Source of the DNA: Dromiciops gliroides
Taxonomy: Eukaryota > Chordata > Mammalia > Microbiotheria > Microbiotheriidae
Length of the DNA: 64,000 nt
Direction of reading: 5' to 3'
Assembly (NCBI RefSeq): GCF_019393635.1
Contig: NC_057867.1
Span: forward strand, 64,731,492-64,795,491
Each line of letters starts with the position of its first letter. The stretch's first letter is position 1. The translations under genes and the position numbers were made by a program. Below the pieces are notes generated by a model. It worked only from the letters and a program-made list of their open reading frames with translations. It did no database searches and had not been told where the DNA came from. Shown one piece after another: positions 1 to 46,820 of the stretch.

Positions 1-461
1 GTTCCCCCTGGTGCTGAGCCTGTCCCAACATAGCTAAGGCTGGTCCTCAGAAAGCAGGCTGCTTCATATCTCCATTGCTCTGGCCCAGTGAGGGATATAT
101 GAAGCATATCAGTGGAGCCGCAAGCAGAATAGTTCACATTGCTATAGTACAAAGTGCTACCCTCAAATGGGTCTGGCTAGAGAGCCATCTCATACTTAGT
201 CTTCAACAAAGAGCTTTAAATATGCATTCCACCAGCCTGCACCCCACCCCCTGGGCTCAGGAGAACCCAAGACCTCCATCCACAAAAGGCTGAGCTGAGG
301 GCCTGGTTAGTACTCTCCTCCACGGGCATGGCTCAGTCTGAAAGGAGAGAATAAATAGGGAGAGACTGCCTCCGATCCATCTATGGATCTGATCAACCAA
401 ACATTCAGATGTTTGGGACCCTGGACAGCTCCACAGGCCTGCCTTTGCTTGGCTTTTCCAG

Positions 462-35960
<35,499 letters not shown>

Positions 35961-36384
35961 GTGAGTCTGCCCTTCTCCATTCTTTGGGCCCAGAACATGA
36001 GGTTCCTTTAAGGTCTTTTGGGAAGCACTTTGGATGCAGGAATCATGCATTATTAGTGCAGATGTTCCCTTTGCTCTTGTCAGTTGGGCCTTTTCATCCC
36101 TCAAACTTTCCACATGTCGTCATTCATTTGCAGTGAATCTTACTATAAGAGGTTAATCTGGGGAGTCCCCTGATCAACTTGATGAGCAAAGGGCAGTGAG
36201 CCTTTGTCTGGGTCTTTGATTGGATTTCCCACTGGAGGGTATGGGCATGCATGGCCATTGGCACATACCTCATTGAAGATGAGTAATTGGGGATGACTTG
36301 CTAAGCTTGGACTTTTACAGGTTAGGTTCCCCTATTTCAAGGACAGATCATAAAACAACAGAGCTAGAATGTGTGCAGGCCCGA

Positions 36385-36385
<1 letters not shown>

Positions 36386-36426
<41 letters not shown>
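36386..36426 (+). repeat. (CA)n microsatellite
   Basis: About 20 CA units with one CG interruption near the end. Confidence 0.95.
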
Positions 36427-36900
36427 ATATCCAATTTAACCACCCCTGCTTTCCAATTCCAGATGTCTATACTGTAAAGTACAGATTACCCAACACCCAT
36501 TGGTACCAGTTGCTCAGTAAAACAGTCAAACTATGAGAACATCATTTAAGTGAAGGAAGACCCCCCAGATATTTCCACAAGTGATGAGATAAGCAAAAGC
36601 AATTTTATCCAAAGCACTCCTAGAGCAGCCTTGGGGTTATTGTCCTAAGAAATGCCATGCATTCCTCCATGAAGCCATTTGAATTTCTCTGTGGGTACCC
36701 AAGCACAAAATTTGGTCCAATTTGTGTAATGCAATTTTGAGTAAAATAGTGGGCTGGTGCTTTGTTGGTTTGGTTTGTTTTTTTCAAGACGCGCTATTCA
36801 TTCCATTTCAGCCCCAGGGCTTTGGTGATGACTGGAGGAAGAAGTACCATCTTCCCATCTCCACATTTCAGATCTCATGTTTTCTTCTCTTTTCTTACAG

Positions 36901-37050
36901 CTTCAATCAGCCTGCAAAGAGTCATCGTGAAGATGGGGACCCATCTTCTTAAATCTCCAGTTACACTGTTTCCCTTTATTACTAATTCCCAGTTGTTTCC
37001 TTCATCTCTTCCCTTCTAATCAGTTGAAAATGTTTCACAAAGATAATTAG
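36901..37050 (+). other. ZNF185: candidate ZNF185 3'UTR exon
   Basis: A strong acceptor (ttttcttctcttttcttacag) ends at 36900, and the E19 donor at 35961 needs a partner. No good donor or AATAAA follows before the minisatellite at 37061, so the right edge is a guess. It may be an alternative or unused 3' exon. Confidence 0.4.
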
Positions 37051-37060
37051 TCTTATCTAC

Positions 37061-37963
37061 CTTTTTATTAGCTTTGATTTTTTGTATTATCCAGCTTTTT
37101 GATCAGCTTTAATTTTTTGTATTATCCAGCTTTTTATTAGCTTTGTTTTATTTAAATTATCTAGCTTTTTAAATTAGTTTTGATTTTTTGAATTATGCAG
37201 TTTTTATTAGCTTTGGGTTTTTTAATTATCCAGCTTTTTATTAGCTTTAGTATTTTTCCTTTATCCAATGTTTCATTGGTTTTGAGTTTTTTAATTATCC
37301 AGCTTTTCTTAGTTTTAATTTTTTTGTATTATCCAGCTTTTTATTGGTTTGGGGGTTCTGAATTATCCAGCTTTTTAAATTAGCTTTGGGTTTTTATATT
37401 ATCCAGCTTTTTATTAGCTTAGGTGTTTTGAATTATCCAGTTTTTTCCATTAGCTTTGGTTTTTTTATATTATCCAGTTTTTTCAATTAGCTTTGGGTTT
37501 TTGTATTAACCAGCTTTTTATTAGGTTTAGTGATTTTCCTTTATCCAATGTTTCATTAGTTTTGGGTTTTTGAATTATCCAGCTTTTCTTAGTTTTGATT
37601 TTTTTGTATTATCCAGCTTTTTATTAGCTTAGGTGTTTTGAATTATCCAGTTTTTTTTCAATTAGCTTTGGGTTTTTATATTATCCAGCTTTTTCAATTA
37701 GCTTTGGGTTTTTGTATTAACCAGCTTTTTATTAGATTTAATGATTTTCCTTTATCCAATTTTTCATTAGTTTGGGTTTTTTGCATTATCCAGCATTTTA
37801 TTAGCTTTGATTTTTTTGTATTATCCGGATTTTTATTAGCTTTGGGTTTTTCCTTTATCTAATATTTTATTAGCCTTGATTTATTGCATTATCCAGCTTT
37901 TGATTAGCGTTGGGTTTTACCTTTATCCAGTTTTTTTATTAGTTTTGATTTTTTCACTTTATC
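37061..37963 (+). repeat. AT-rich minisatellite, about 900 bp
   Basis: More than 20 imperfect units of roughly 35-45 bases share the words ATTATCCAGCTTTTTATTAG and TTTGGGTTTTT. Some units group into higher-order blocks: the stretch near 37240-37420 recurs near 37530-37700. It lies just after the candidate 3'UTR exon at 36901. Confidence 0.93.
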
Positions 37964-37980
37964 AAGAGTAGACAAGTTGG

Positions 37981-38130
37981 GGGGGCAGCTAGGTGGCGCA
38001 GTGGATAAAGCACCGGCCCTGGATTCAGGAGGACCTGAGTTCAAATCCAGTCTCAGACACTTGACCCTTACTAGCTATGTGACCCTGGGCAAGTCACTTA
38101 ACCCTCATTGCCCCACCAAAAAAAAAAATG
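37981..38130 (+). mobile_element. WSINE1-type SINE
   Basis: Complete copy directly after the minisatellite, flanked by AAGAGTAGACAAGTT and AAGAGTAGATAAGTT. Confidence 0.93.
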
Positions 38131-38428
38131 TTAAAGAGTAGATAAGTTTGTAGGTACACAAACCTGAAGGATTCTAGTAAGTTGAAGCCCCGAGGAGGTA
38201 GAGAGGTATGGGGCTATGGCCCAGAGCTCATGAGTGCTCATTACTACCACCTGGGCTGTGTGCTGGAGACATCTTGTCCAGCGTGCTAGAGAAAGGGCCC
38301 CCTGAAGCCAAAGAGCCCCCATAGTCTTGTGTTTCCTATGCCTCCATGACAGAAAGACAGCCTTCCCCTACTATATCACACTGGAGCAAGCACAACTTCT
38401 GAGCAACATATATTAAAAGACATGCCTG

Positions 38429-38584
38429 GGGGCAGCTAGATGGCACAGTGGATAGAGCACCGGCCCTGGAATCAGGAGGACCTGAGTTCAAATCCGGCCT
38501 CAGACACTTAACACTTACTAGCTGTGTGACCCTGGGCAAGTCACTTAACCCCAATTGCCTCACTAAAAAAAAAAAAAAAAAAAA
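38429..38584 (+). mobile_element. WSINE1-type SINE with exact TSD
   Basis: Complete copy with a pure A-tail of over 20; AAAAGACATGCCTGG on both sides. Confidence 0.95.
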
Positions 38585-39058
38585 AAAAGACATGCCTGGG
38601 GAGAGTTCCTCACATTTTGGCTGGTCATCCCACACCACAGGATGACCATCCCCCTTCACGACAGACATCCCCTGAGCTCAGCATATTGTATTTCACTGTA
38701 ATCCCCTTCTGAGAGTGGGGACCCATCAAGGGAGAGGGTGGAAGTGGGGACTGATGAAAGGACAGATGTGCAAGGTAGTTCAGGAGAGGGTCCCAAATGC
38801 AGCCCACTTTCTCCTCTCCCCACCCTTCCCCCTTGGTGAAGAAATGAGCAGAAGATCCATTTAGAAGATTTTTTTAACCTGCCAAAGGATGAGGTGGCTG
38901 GGGAAGAGGGGCTATTGCTGGAGGTGCAGGTCTGTTGTCATCAAGAAGTTTGCAGTTACCCTGGAGGGAAGTGTCAGAAGCAGCAGTCTGTCCAACTAGA
39001 CCAAGGAGTGAGGAGCGTTAGTGTCTGGGCCCTGACAGTTTCTGTTCTCTTCAAACAG

Positions 39059-39240
39059 GCTCAGAACAAGTGGGCAAGCCTTGGCACCACAGTTTGGCTT
39101 TTTCATTGCTATTATCAGTTTGGGGGGCTGGCTATACCTGTTTCATTGTCACCTGGGGACCCTTATTTATTATGCTTGCTGATTTATTGTTTCCTTTATC
39201 TCATCACAATTTAAATAAATATTCAGGTTTCAGATTTCTT
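39059..39240 (+). other. ZNF185: candidate terminal 3'UTR exon with polyadenylation signal
   Basis: Acceptor ttctgttctcttcaaacag ends at 39058 and a unique, non-repeat sequence follows to AATAAA at 39214-39219, with T/GT-rich sequence after it. It is the first convincing poly(A) signal after the ZNF185 stop. Splicing from 35960 directly to here would leave the stop codon at the last junction and so not trigger decay. Confidence 0.5.
39214..39219 (+). terminator. AATAAA poly(A) signal, probable end of ZNF185
   Basis: Canonical hexamer in an A/T-rich context, about 25 bases before a T-rich and TGT-containing stretch (39231-39260). The cleavage site is probably near 39235-39245. Confidence 0.5.
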
Positions 39241-39329
39241 GCTGGCCTATGTCTCTAATTGTCGTTACTTTTGACAAAAGGGCTAATTGGATATGATGGA
39301 CTTTTGTGGTCTGATATCCTCTATGACCT

Positions 39330-39775
39330 GAAGGAAAACAGTTAGGTAGTACAGTGGATAAAGTGCCAGGCCTGGAGTAAGGAAGACTGATTTTCCTAAA
39401 TTTAAATCTGCCTCATTGCCCCTCAAAAAAAAATCAAATCTAGGGGGCAGCTAGGTGGCGCAGTGGATAAAGCACTGGCCTTAGATTCAGGAGGACCTGA
39501 GTTCAAATCCAGCCTCGGGCACTTGACACTTGCTAGCTGTGTGACCCTGGGCAAGTCACTTGACCCTCATTGCCCTAAAAAAAAAAAAAATCAAATTTGG
39601 TCTCAGATACTAGTTGTGTGATGCTTGGCAAGTCACTTCACCCTGTTTGCCTCAGTTTCTCATCAGTCAAATGAGCTGGAGAAGGAAATGGCAAACCACT
39701 ACAGTATTTTTGCCAAGGAAACTCCAAATGGGGTCACAAAGAGTTGAACAGAACTGAAATGATGGAATAACAGTG
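39330..39775 (+). repeat. older MAR1-type SINE, split by a younger SINE
   Basis: Head-like CAGTTAGGTAGTACAGTGGA, then after the insertion the MAR1 3' domain GGCAAACCACTACAGTATTT and CTCCAAATGGGGTCACAAAG. Confidence 0.7.
39444..39589 (+). mobile_element. WSINE1-type SINE inserted in older SINE
   Basis: Complete copy with an A-tail; AAAAATCAAATCT before and AAAAATCAAATTT after form the TSD. Confidence 0.92.
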
Positions 39776-40107
39776 ACCTGAAGGAATTTCCCATGCAAAA
39801 GCAAAGACTCGCCTAGTACTTCAGGGAGTGTGGGGGACAGTGGAAAGAGACATTGGGGCAGGTGCTTCCTAAAGGGTAAAAACACAAGTGATATGGACCT
39901 GGAAGGAACGTTAGACATCTTCTAACACAGGGGTTGTTAACCTGGGGCCTATAATCTTGGTTACAAAAAATATTTTGGATTATATTTTCACATAATTTCT
40001 GTCCTTTGTATTTTATTGTATACATTTAAAGCATTATTTTGAGACGGGTCCATAGGCTTCACCAAACTGCCAAAGGGGTGGCCCAATCTAATCCAAATGC
40101 AACTTTT

Positions 40108-40263
40108 TTTCTTTTTTTTTTTTTTTAGTGAGGCAATTGGGGTTAAGTGACTTGCCCAGGGTCACACAGCTAGTTAAGTATTAAGTGTCTGAGGCCGGAT
40201 TTGAACTCAGGTACTCCTGACTCCAGGGCCGGTGCTCTATCCACTGAGCCATCTAGCTGCCCC
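40108..40263 (-). mobile_element. WSINE1-type SINE, antisense
   Basis: Long T-run, then the reversed CORE and head to CTAGCTGCCCCC. Flanking CCAAATGCAAC and CCAAATACGAC are a diverged TSD. Confidence 0.9.
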
Positions 40264-41400
40264 CAAATACGACATTTTACAGAAGAGAAAATAGTCTCAG
40301 AAAAAGTAAAAAGGCCTGCCTGAGTTCACCCAAGCAGCCAAGGTCAGCCTGAACAAATGGAAAGAGCTACTTGTTCTAGAGAATCCTAGAATGTCTGAAT
40401 TAGAAGAGACCTTAGAAATCAGCTAGTATAAATTCATAACCAGTGCTACAAGGATTCCTTCTAGAGAAAGGTTCTCTTCTTGAGTAACTGGTTGCAGCAA
40501 GCTCACTACTACAAGGCTGCCCATCCCAACTTGAATTTTTACAAAGTTCTTACATATGCTGAGGCAAAATTAGCCTCCTAAAAAAACACAAGTGTAAACT
40601 TTCCTCTATTGACAATACTTTATTTAAGTCCTGCAGTCCTGTTTGCCCTCCAGCTTTCTAGTCCAGGATAAATAACTGCAGTTCATTCAGCAACTACGTC
40701 ATGGCTGGTTAGATGCCCTTCCTACAGTGCTGAATTTGGAGTCCTGAATTGGAATACTTTCTTACCTGGCTTGCCCTGGGCAAACTACTACCCTTTACTG
40801 GTACTGCAGGTTCCCTTTTTGTAAAATTAGAGAGTTGGGCTATGATTCTACGTGATCCAACCCAGTTGCCCTCCTCTCTCTTAAAATGTGAAGATCAGAA
40901 TTGAGCAGAAAACTCCAGCTTCATTTTGTATGGTGGGATTACCAGTTTGAGGTAGCCACATCACACTGACAGCTCATGTTGGGTTTATGGTTCACTGACA
41001 ACAAGCCTTTGTACCAGGCTGTCCCCCATGCTTCCTCACCTCTTAGGACACCTATTTTACCCCTTTTCTGATCCCTAAATGTTTGCTAACTGCCCCTCAG
41101 GGCGGGGGCGGCGAGAGACAAGGCCACCAAGAGGCTCATCATGTGCTGGGCCCCCATTCTTCTTCGTCTTCTCAGAGGGAATGGATGGTTCAGATGCGCA
41201 AGGCCCGTTATCGCCACAGCACTTTATGGGAATTATCATCTCAGTAGCTCCTCCCCCCAATACCACTTTCTACAGATTGAGAACTGAGGCTAAATGACTT
41301 GTTACTTATCACACACAGGAAGGATGTGTCAGGGGCGGGAATTAAACCCGGATATCTCAAGACTCCTAGGATCTCTATACTGAGCCCTACCCATCTTCCC
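40264..41400. other. intergenic, mostly unassigned sequence
   Basis: Diverged MIR/L3-like pieces (for example around 40400-40560 and 41290-41340) and otherwise single-copy-looking DNA. No splice-consistent exon was found. Confidence 0.4.
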
Positions 41401-41736
41401 TCAGAGACACCGCCCAACATCCGAGTCTCTTCCGTTGCCCCTTTTCATCACATTCCGTCTAGTTCCGCCGTGCACATGCGCACAAACCCCATGCCCCCAG
41501 GGCGGACGCAGGTCAGAGGCTACGCACGCATCCCATGCGACATTGCATCATCGCTTTCCCCGGCTCCGGAAAGAATCTCAAGGGAAAAATCAATGATTCT
41601 GCCTTCCCCCCTGCAGACCAAAGAACTTCATAGCTCTGGCTCCTCAGGCCCTTTCAGGCCCTCCCAAATTCTGTTTTCCAGAACCCGCCGTGGGGATGTG
41701 TTTCCCCGAACCGGAGCCTTAGCCTCGGCGCCGGTC

Positions 41737-41837
41737 AATAGGACTACATTTCCCAGAATCCCCAAAGTTTTGATTTAGTTCCGGCCGGAGGCCGGAAATG
41801 GTGCTAAGTGAGGGTTCTGGGAATCGTAGTCCTATTC
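41737..41837. promoter_or_regulatory. inverted ZNF143/SBS2-like motif pair around an ETS site
   Basis: The left arm AATAGGACTACATTTCCCAG and the right arm (reverse complement AATAGGACTACGATTCCCAG) match at 18 of 20 bases and are about 57 bases apart. Between them lies GCCGGAAATGG. ACTAYNNNTCCCR is a known promoter element of housekeeping genes linked with ZNF143/THAP11. Confidence 0.7.
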
Positions 41838-41999
41838 CATCACCACCACCACTACTCCCGGGGCCCTGTAATGCCGCAGGAGCCCTAACCATCCTCTCAC
41901 TTTAGCCTGGGCGGACCTCTAGAGGAAGCCCGAGGCCACGTCCTTTAGTGGGAGAAGGGGGGGGGGGGGGGCATTGAGCGGAAATTGAGGAGGGCATGG

Positions 42000-42014
42000 C
42001 CACCAGGGGGTGGA
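42000..42014 (+). promoter_or_regulatory. possible CTCF motif
   Basis: CCACCAGGGGGTGG fits the CTCF core CCASYAGRKGGCRS at 13 of 14 positions. It is at the downstream edge of the promoter-like segment. Confidence 0.45.
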
Positions 42015-42061
42015 GGGGCGGGAAGGCCGAAGGTGAGAGGTTTCCATCCTACGTCAGGTAC

Positions 42062-42232
42062 TTTCCTAAGTCTTTTCCCTCCTCTGTGCCTCAGTTTCCC
42101 CATTTATAAAATGGGGATACCTACCACACAGGGTAGTTTTAAGCCTCACGAGAGATATGTGAAAAGCGCCTTGTAGAATTGTAGACGTGCTGCGTGAATA
42201 TTTAATGTGGTCTTTTGTTCTCTCCGAGGTTG
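42062..42232 (+). repeat. MIR
   Basis: TGTGCCTCAGTTTCCCCATT, then TAAAATGGGGATACCTACC and a decayed MIR 3' end. Confidence 0.75.
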
Positions 42233-43330
42233 TTAAGTGGGAATTTCTTCCTCCCCCTCCCCAATCTCCAACGCAGGATGGGGGGGAGGGGCGGCGGAGA
42301 AGACTGAGATTTTTCCCAGATTTCAACACGTAAATAATGCTGAATAAATGCTAGCTGACTTGATGACTCCTCTCCTCCTCTCCCTCCTTCCCCCAAGGGC
42401 AAGTCTATCCTTGATCCCTCTTGCTGCCCCCGGGGGGGGGGGGGCGGGGCCCGGACCATCCTATCTCCTCCTGGCCCAGATGGCTTCTGGGTTGGTGGGC
42501 TTCCTGCTTGACTGTGAACCCCGTTTAGTGAGTTCTGAGAGCCCTTTAGACAGTATCAGGATTTCGAACTGGAAGGAACCTTACTTTATAGAGGCCCAGA
42601 TGTTAAGTCAGTCATATGTAGCATTTATTAAGTGTCATATGTAAGCGCTGGCTTATACTTGCTCAAGATCACATAGCACCAGAGCCAGAATTCAAACCTC
42701 GGCCCTGTTACCAAATCCAAGCACATTGCTTAGTTGATTTGGCTCTCTCCCTCTCCCCACCCCAGGGAAGAGTCTGTGTGTGTGTGCAGAGTTTCAAGAA
42801 AACTGTCAGAGATTTACAAATGTCTAGATATGTGCAAATTAGGGGGGAAACCTAGTTAATGTTGGTGACATAGCTACTTTGCAAGTGGAGAACAAAATAG
42901 AAATGACAGAATCATGTTGGATGTTAAAATACTCTTAAGTGGAATGAAGGAGTTGCAAAGTCAACCACATCAGCCACACATAGAACCCTTTCAAGATTAA
43001 GTTTGAGGCCAGGATCATCTGGGGGGGGGGGGGTTGGGGGAAGGGGATCATTCCCAACCCATTAATGGAGACTTGAGATTCCTCAGATCAGCTCCGCATC
43101 CACAGCCACAAAATAATCCACAAATAATTGCCTAATACAGTAATTACTAATTGCTAATGTGATTTTCTTTCTTTCTTTCTTTCTTTTTTTTACGAATGTG
43201 ATTTTCAAGGATTTAATTCAGGTCAATTAGAAATAAAGTCACATATACCCTGAAGAAGTGACAGCCAGGAAATTATTATTCCTGAAGAACAAAATAGGAC
43301 AGACAGAATGGCATGTATCTCTAGACCATT
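42233..43330. other. intergenic with G-runs, no gene seen
   Basis: Contains pure G-runs near 42431-42444 and 43020-43033 and a MIR-like piece around 42600-42720. No supportable coding exon. Confidence 0.4.
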
Positions 43331-43337
43331 CCCAGCT

Positions 43338-43444
43338 CTTCTAATAGACTTTCGAGTTTTAAAGGATCTTCTAATAGACTTTCTTAAAAGATCTAATAGA
43401 CTTTTTTAAAGAATCTTCTAATAGACTTTCTAGTTTTAAAGGAT
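43338..43444 (+). repeat. short tandem repeat, about 4 units
   Basis: TCTAATAGACTTTC recurs four times at intervals of about 25-37 bases, with AAAGGATC between units. Confidence 0.8.
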
Positions 43445-43874
43445 CAGGAAACACAATAACCACAATATCATAAAGGAAAAGGCCACTCAAAGACATCAGG
43501 ACTCTGATCAATGCAGCACAGATCTTGTACCCTAGAGAGAATGCCAGCTTTAGAGTCAGAGGAGCTGGGTTCAAATTCTGTGTCTTTTAGCTGTGTAGCC
43601 TTGGGTAAGTCACTTCACTACTCTTAGCTGTAAGACATGGCATGGAACCAAATAACCTCTAAGATATTTGCCAGCTCTCAGACTGTCAGGAAAGCCTGTT
43701 TTCTTCCCAAGGAAGATGGTAGACTGTGGTAGGGGGTATGGTTATCAAACTTCTTTGTTTCCTTTTGCTTAGCTGGACTTTTTTTTTTTTTTGCTATAAG
43801 GGAGGATTCTGTTGGGGGATGGAAGGTATGATTGGGAAGTGAAATCAATGGTTTAAAAAGATCAATAACAATTT

Positions 43875-44017
43875 TTTTTTAAGTGAGGCAATTGGGGTTA
43901 AGTGACTTGCCCAGGGTCACACAGCTAGTAAGTGTTAAGTGTCTGAGGCTGGATTTGAATTCAGGTCCTCCTGACTCCAGGGCTGGTGCTCTATCCACTG
44001 TGCCACCTAGCTGCCCC
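43875..44017 (-). mobile_element. WSINE1-type SINE with exact TSD, antisense
   Basis: Reversed copy; CAATAACAATTT on both sides is the TSD. Confidence 0.93.
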
Positions 44018-44397
44018 CAATAACAATTTTCTTAAAATAAGAGGATCAGGAAAACAAAGACAAGGAGGTGATCACGACTGTGTCTGAGTTATTAAAGAGT
44101 CAGTAGAAGCCTCTTCTGGAAAGAATGAAGGAGAAGATACAGTAGACCCATCTAATCACCTGCTACCTTTTTAGCTGGGTTCTATTTACTGGATTATTTT
44201 TCTTCTTTTATTTTGGTCTTGCTTTTAAAGAGATGCCTGGAGCTTTAAAACTATAAATTACTGGTGAGTTGCTAATCCTCATTGCTAGAGGGAGTCTCCT
44301 CCTTGGGAGGCCTCTTGGTCGATGCAGTTACACCCTACCCCCATCCCCCACGCCCCACGCCCCACGCCCCACAAAAGAGCTTGAATTCTCCTGTTTC

Positions 44398-44640
44398 CCG
44401 GGTTCTTAGCCTTTCTGGGTGTCCTGGACCCTTTGGGCAGGTTGATGAAGCCTGTGGATCTCTTCTCAGAATCATGCTCTTAGAACATGTGTCAAAAGCA
44501 CATGTTGATGGGAAGAGTATTTCAAAGAGTTTTGGCTCCTTGGAATACAAAGGATCTGAAGAGAAAGGAGCCTCACTCACTAATATGAGTTTGGTCCTCT
44601 GAGGCCAAATAAAATGTGCTTAACTTCTCAGCTATCATGT
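44398..44640 (+). repeat. interspersed repeat of the TTCTTAGCCT type
   Basis: GGGTTCTTAGCCTTTCTGGG and GATGAAGCCTGTGGATCTCT resemble the repeat at 24608. An adjacent (CCCCACG) heptamer repeat lies at about 44348-44374. Confidence 0.4.
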
Positions 44641-44859
44641 GTCTCCTAAGTCTTTTCTTCTCCACGGTAAATATCCACAGTTCCTTCCACTGATCCACGA
44701 CCAACACAGGCACCGTCCTCAGTGCCCTCTTCTGGATGTGCTACGGCCTGGCAATGTCCTTACTGAAATGTGGTACACAGCACTGAACCCCATGCTCTAG
44801 ACTATAACCACCCCTCCTTCTAGATGCTACTCTCACTGTTGTTTTTTTTTTTGTTTTTT

Positions 44860-45045
44860 TTTTATGACTAATGCAGAAATGTTTAATGTGATTATACATA
44901 CATAACCTGTATCAGACCACCCGCTGTCTTGGGGAGGGGGGAGGGAGGAAGAAAAATCTGAAAATAGAAATCTTATAAAACAAATGTTGAAAACCATCCC
45001 TAAATGCAACTGGAAAATAATAAAAATATTTATATGGGGAAAAAA
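44860..45045 (+). mobile_element. L1 3'UTR fragment, sense
   Basis: ATGACTAATGCAGAAATG, a G-rich GGGGAGGGGGGAGGGAGG tract and TGTTGAAAACCATCCCTAAA match the 3'UTR of the other L1 copies in the window. Extremely 5'-truncated. Confidence 0.75.
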
Positions 45046-45169
45046 AGCAAGAGAGAAGTAAAATTTATTTTTAAAAACCACCAACAAATAGATCTTGAAT
45101 AGGGAAAAGGCATTCAAAACATATACATTTGCAAAAAATGTGTAATTTTATTCAATCAGTTTTCATATT

Positions 45170-45490
<321 letters not shown>

Positions 45491-45570
45491 CTAGAAGTCC
45501 TGTTTCCAGGAGGCCTCCGACGCTCCAAGATGGAGGAAAAAGCTCTCACTGTGTTTTAAAAATTACTTCT

Positions 45571-45720
45571 GGGGCAGCTAGGTGGTGCAGGGGATAAAGC
45601 ACTGGCCTTGGATTCAGGAGGCCCTGAGTTCAAATCCAGCCTCAGAAACTTGACACTTAACTAGCTGTGTGACCTTGGGCAAGTCACTTAACCCTCATTG
45701 CCCTTCCAAAAAAAAAAAAG
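45571..45720 (+). mobile_element. WSINE1-type SINE
   Basis: Complete copy about 30 bases upstream of the 5' end of the RPL35A retrocopy. TTAAAAATTACTTCT before and TTAAAAAAAATTACTTCT (about 20 bases after the tail) suggest a TSD. Confidence 0.88.
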
Positions 45721-46626
45721 AAGAAAGTCATTACTGCTCTGTTAAAAAAAATTACTTCTTATTTTATATGTAATTTATTTGAAACAGGGGACTGTTCAAT
45801 TAGGGTCCAATCCTTAGAAGCCAGTACAGCATGCTCTGCCCAATGAATCTTTCCTGTGGACTTCTGAGCATGTGTAGGTATTCTGTGATTGTTTCCTGTC
45901 TGCTTATTGAGTGGCAAAGAAGAGCATTTTAACTGGCTACTGACCATGAATTGAGTATGCATACAAGATGCTTTAACCAGATGATTTGGTCCCTCTCTTT
46001 CCTCTCTGGATGCACTGGAGTGAGAAGGATGGACTTCTGTGGGCCACGAGGTTCATTCTCTATTATTTATTCTTTTATATGAACTTTTCTCCCCCATTAG
46101 AACATAAGCTCAGAAGAGGAACCAAGGTGGCAGGGTAACATTTTTAGGTAATGACCTGAGTTCAAATGTGGTCTAGAGAGCCAGTGTTGTAGAATGGATA
46201 GAGAGCTGGCTTCGAAGCTTGGAAGCCCTGCCTCGACATGTATTACCTGTGTGACTGTGGGCAAGTCATAAACTACTTCAGGGCTCTTAGAGACGTCTTC
46301 TGAGATGAAATTTCAGAGAAGGTGCTAACCTGCATCGGTCATGTTCTCACTTGGGAATTCCCTGTGTTGATGAAATCACAAGTCCGGTCCTTATCCTAGT
46401 ATGTAATATTATTTATCACCTCTTTTATCTGAACAAAGTATACCCTTCTATTTAACATTCTCCAGTCATGAGCCACATCCCATGTCTAAGTGATATCTGT
46501 GACATAAATATTACCTTCTAAGTTCAGGAACTTTAATTACTGTGGGCTACACCTAAACTTGGATTAGTCCAGCAGGTTCGAGGCTAAAACTACTTTGATA
46601 AATGAAGCTTAAAAGCACATAATACA

Positions 46627-46806
46627 GGGGCGGCTAGGTGGCGCAGTGGATAAAGCACCAGCCCTGGAGTCAGGGGTACCTGAGTTCAAATCCAGCCTCA
46701 GACACTTGACACTTCCTAGCTGTGTGACCCTGGGCAAGTCACTTAACCCCCATAGCCCCGCAAAAAAAACAACAACAACAAAAAAAAAAAAACCAAACCC
46801 AAACAA
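46627..46806 (+). mobile_element. WSINE1-type SINE with TSD
   Basis: Complete copy with an AAC-rich tail; AAAAGCACATAATA on both sides. Confidence 0.93.
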
Positions 46807-46820
46807 CAAAAGCACATAAT

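Larger units (their letters stand above)
41400..42035. promoter_or_regulatory. GC-rich promoter-like segment without an assigned gene
   Basis: CpG-rich against A/T-rich surroundings, TATA-less, with an NRF1-like GCACATGCGCAC near 41473, ETS-like CCGGAA sites (41792 and near 41565), two inverted ACTACNNTTCCCAG motifs (41743 and 41831), and a strong donor AAG|GTGAGA at 42033 that could end a first exon on the plus strand. No following coding exon was recognised, and transcription either way is possible. Confidence 0.6.

Noticed and set aside
36386..36426. Repeats as a possible CRISPR array
   Set aside because: Simple dinucleotide run in a vertebrate genome; no repeat-spacer pattern occurs anywhere in the window.
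41299..41778. 159-codon frame in the GC-rich promoter-like segment
   Set aside because: GC-rich DNA has few stops by chance; the frame has no recognisable domain and crosses the promoter motifs. A first exon cannot be excluded but is not supported.
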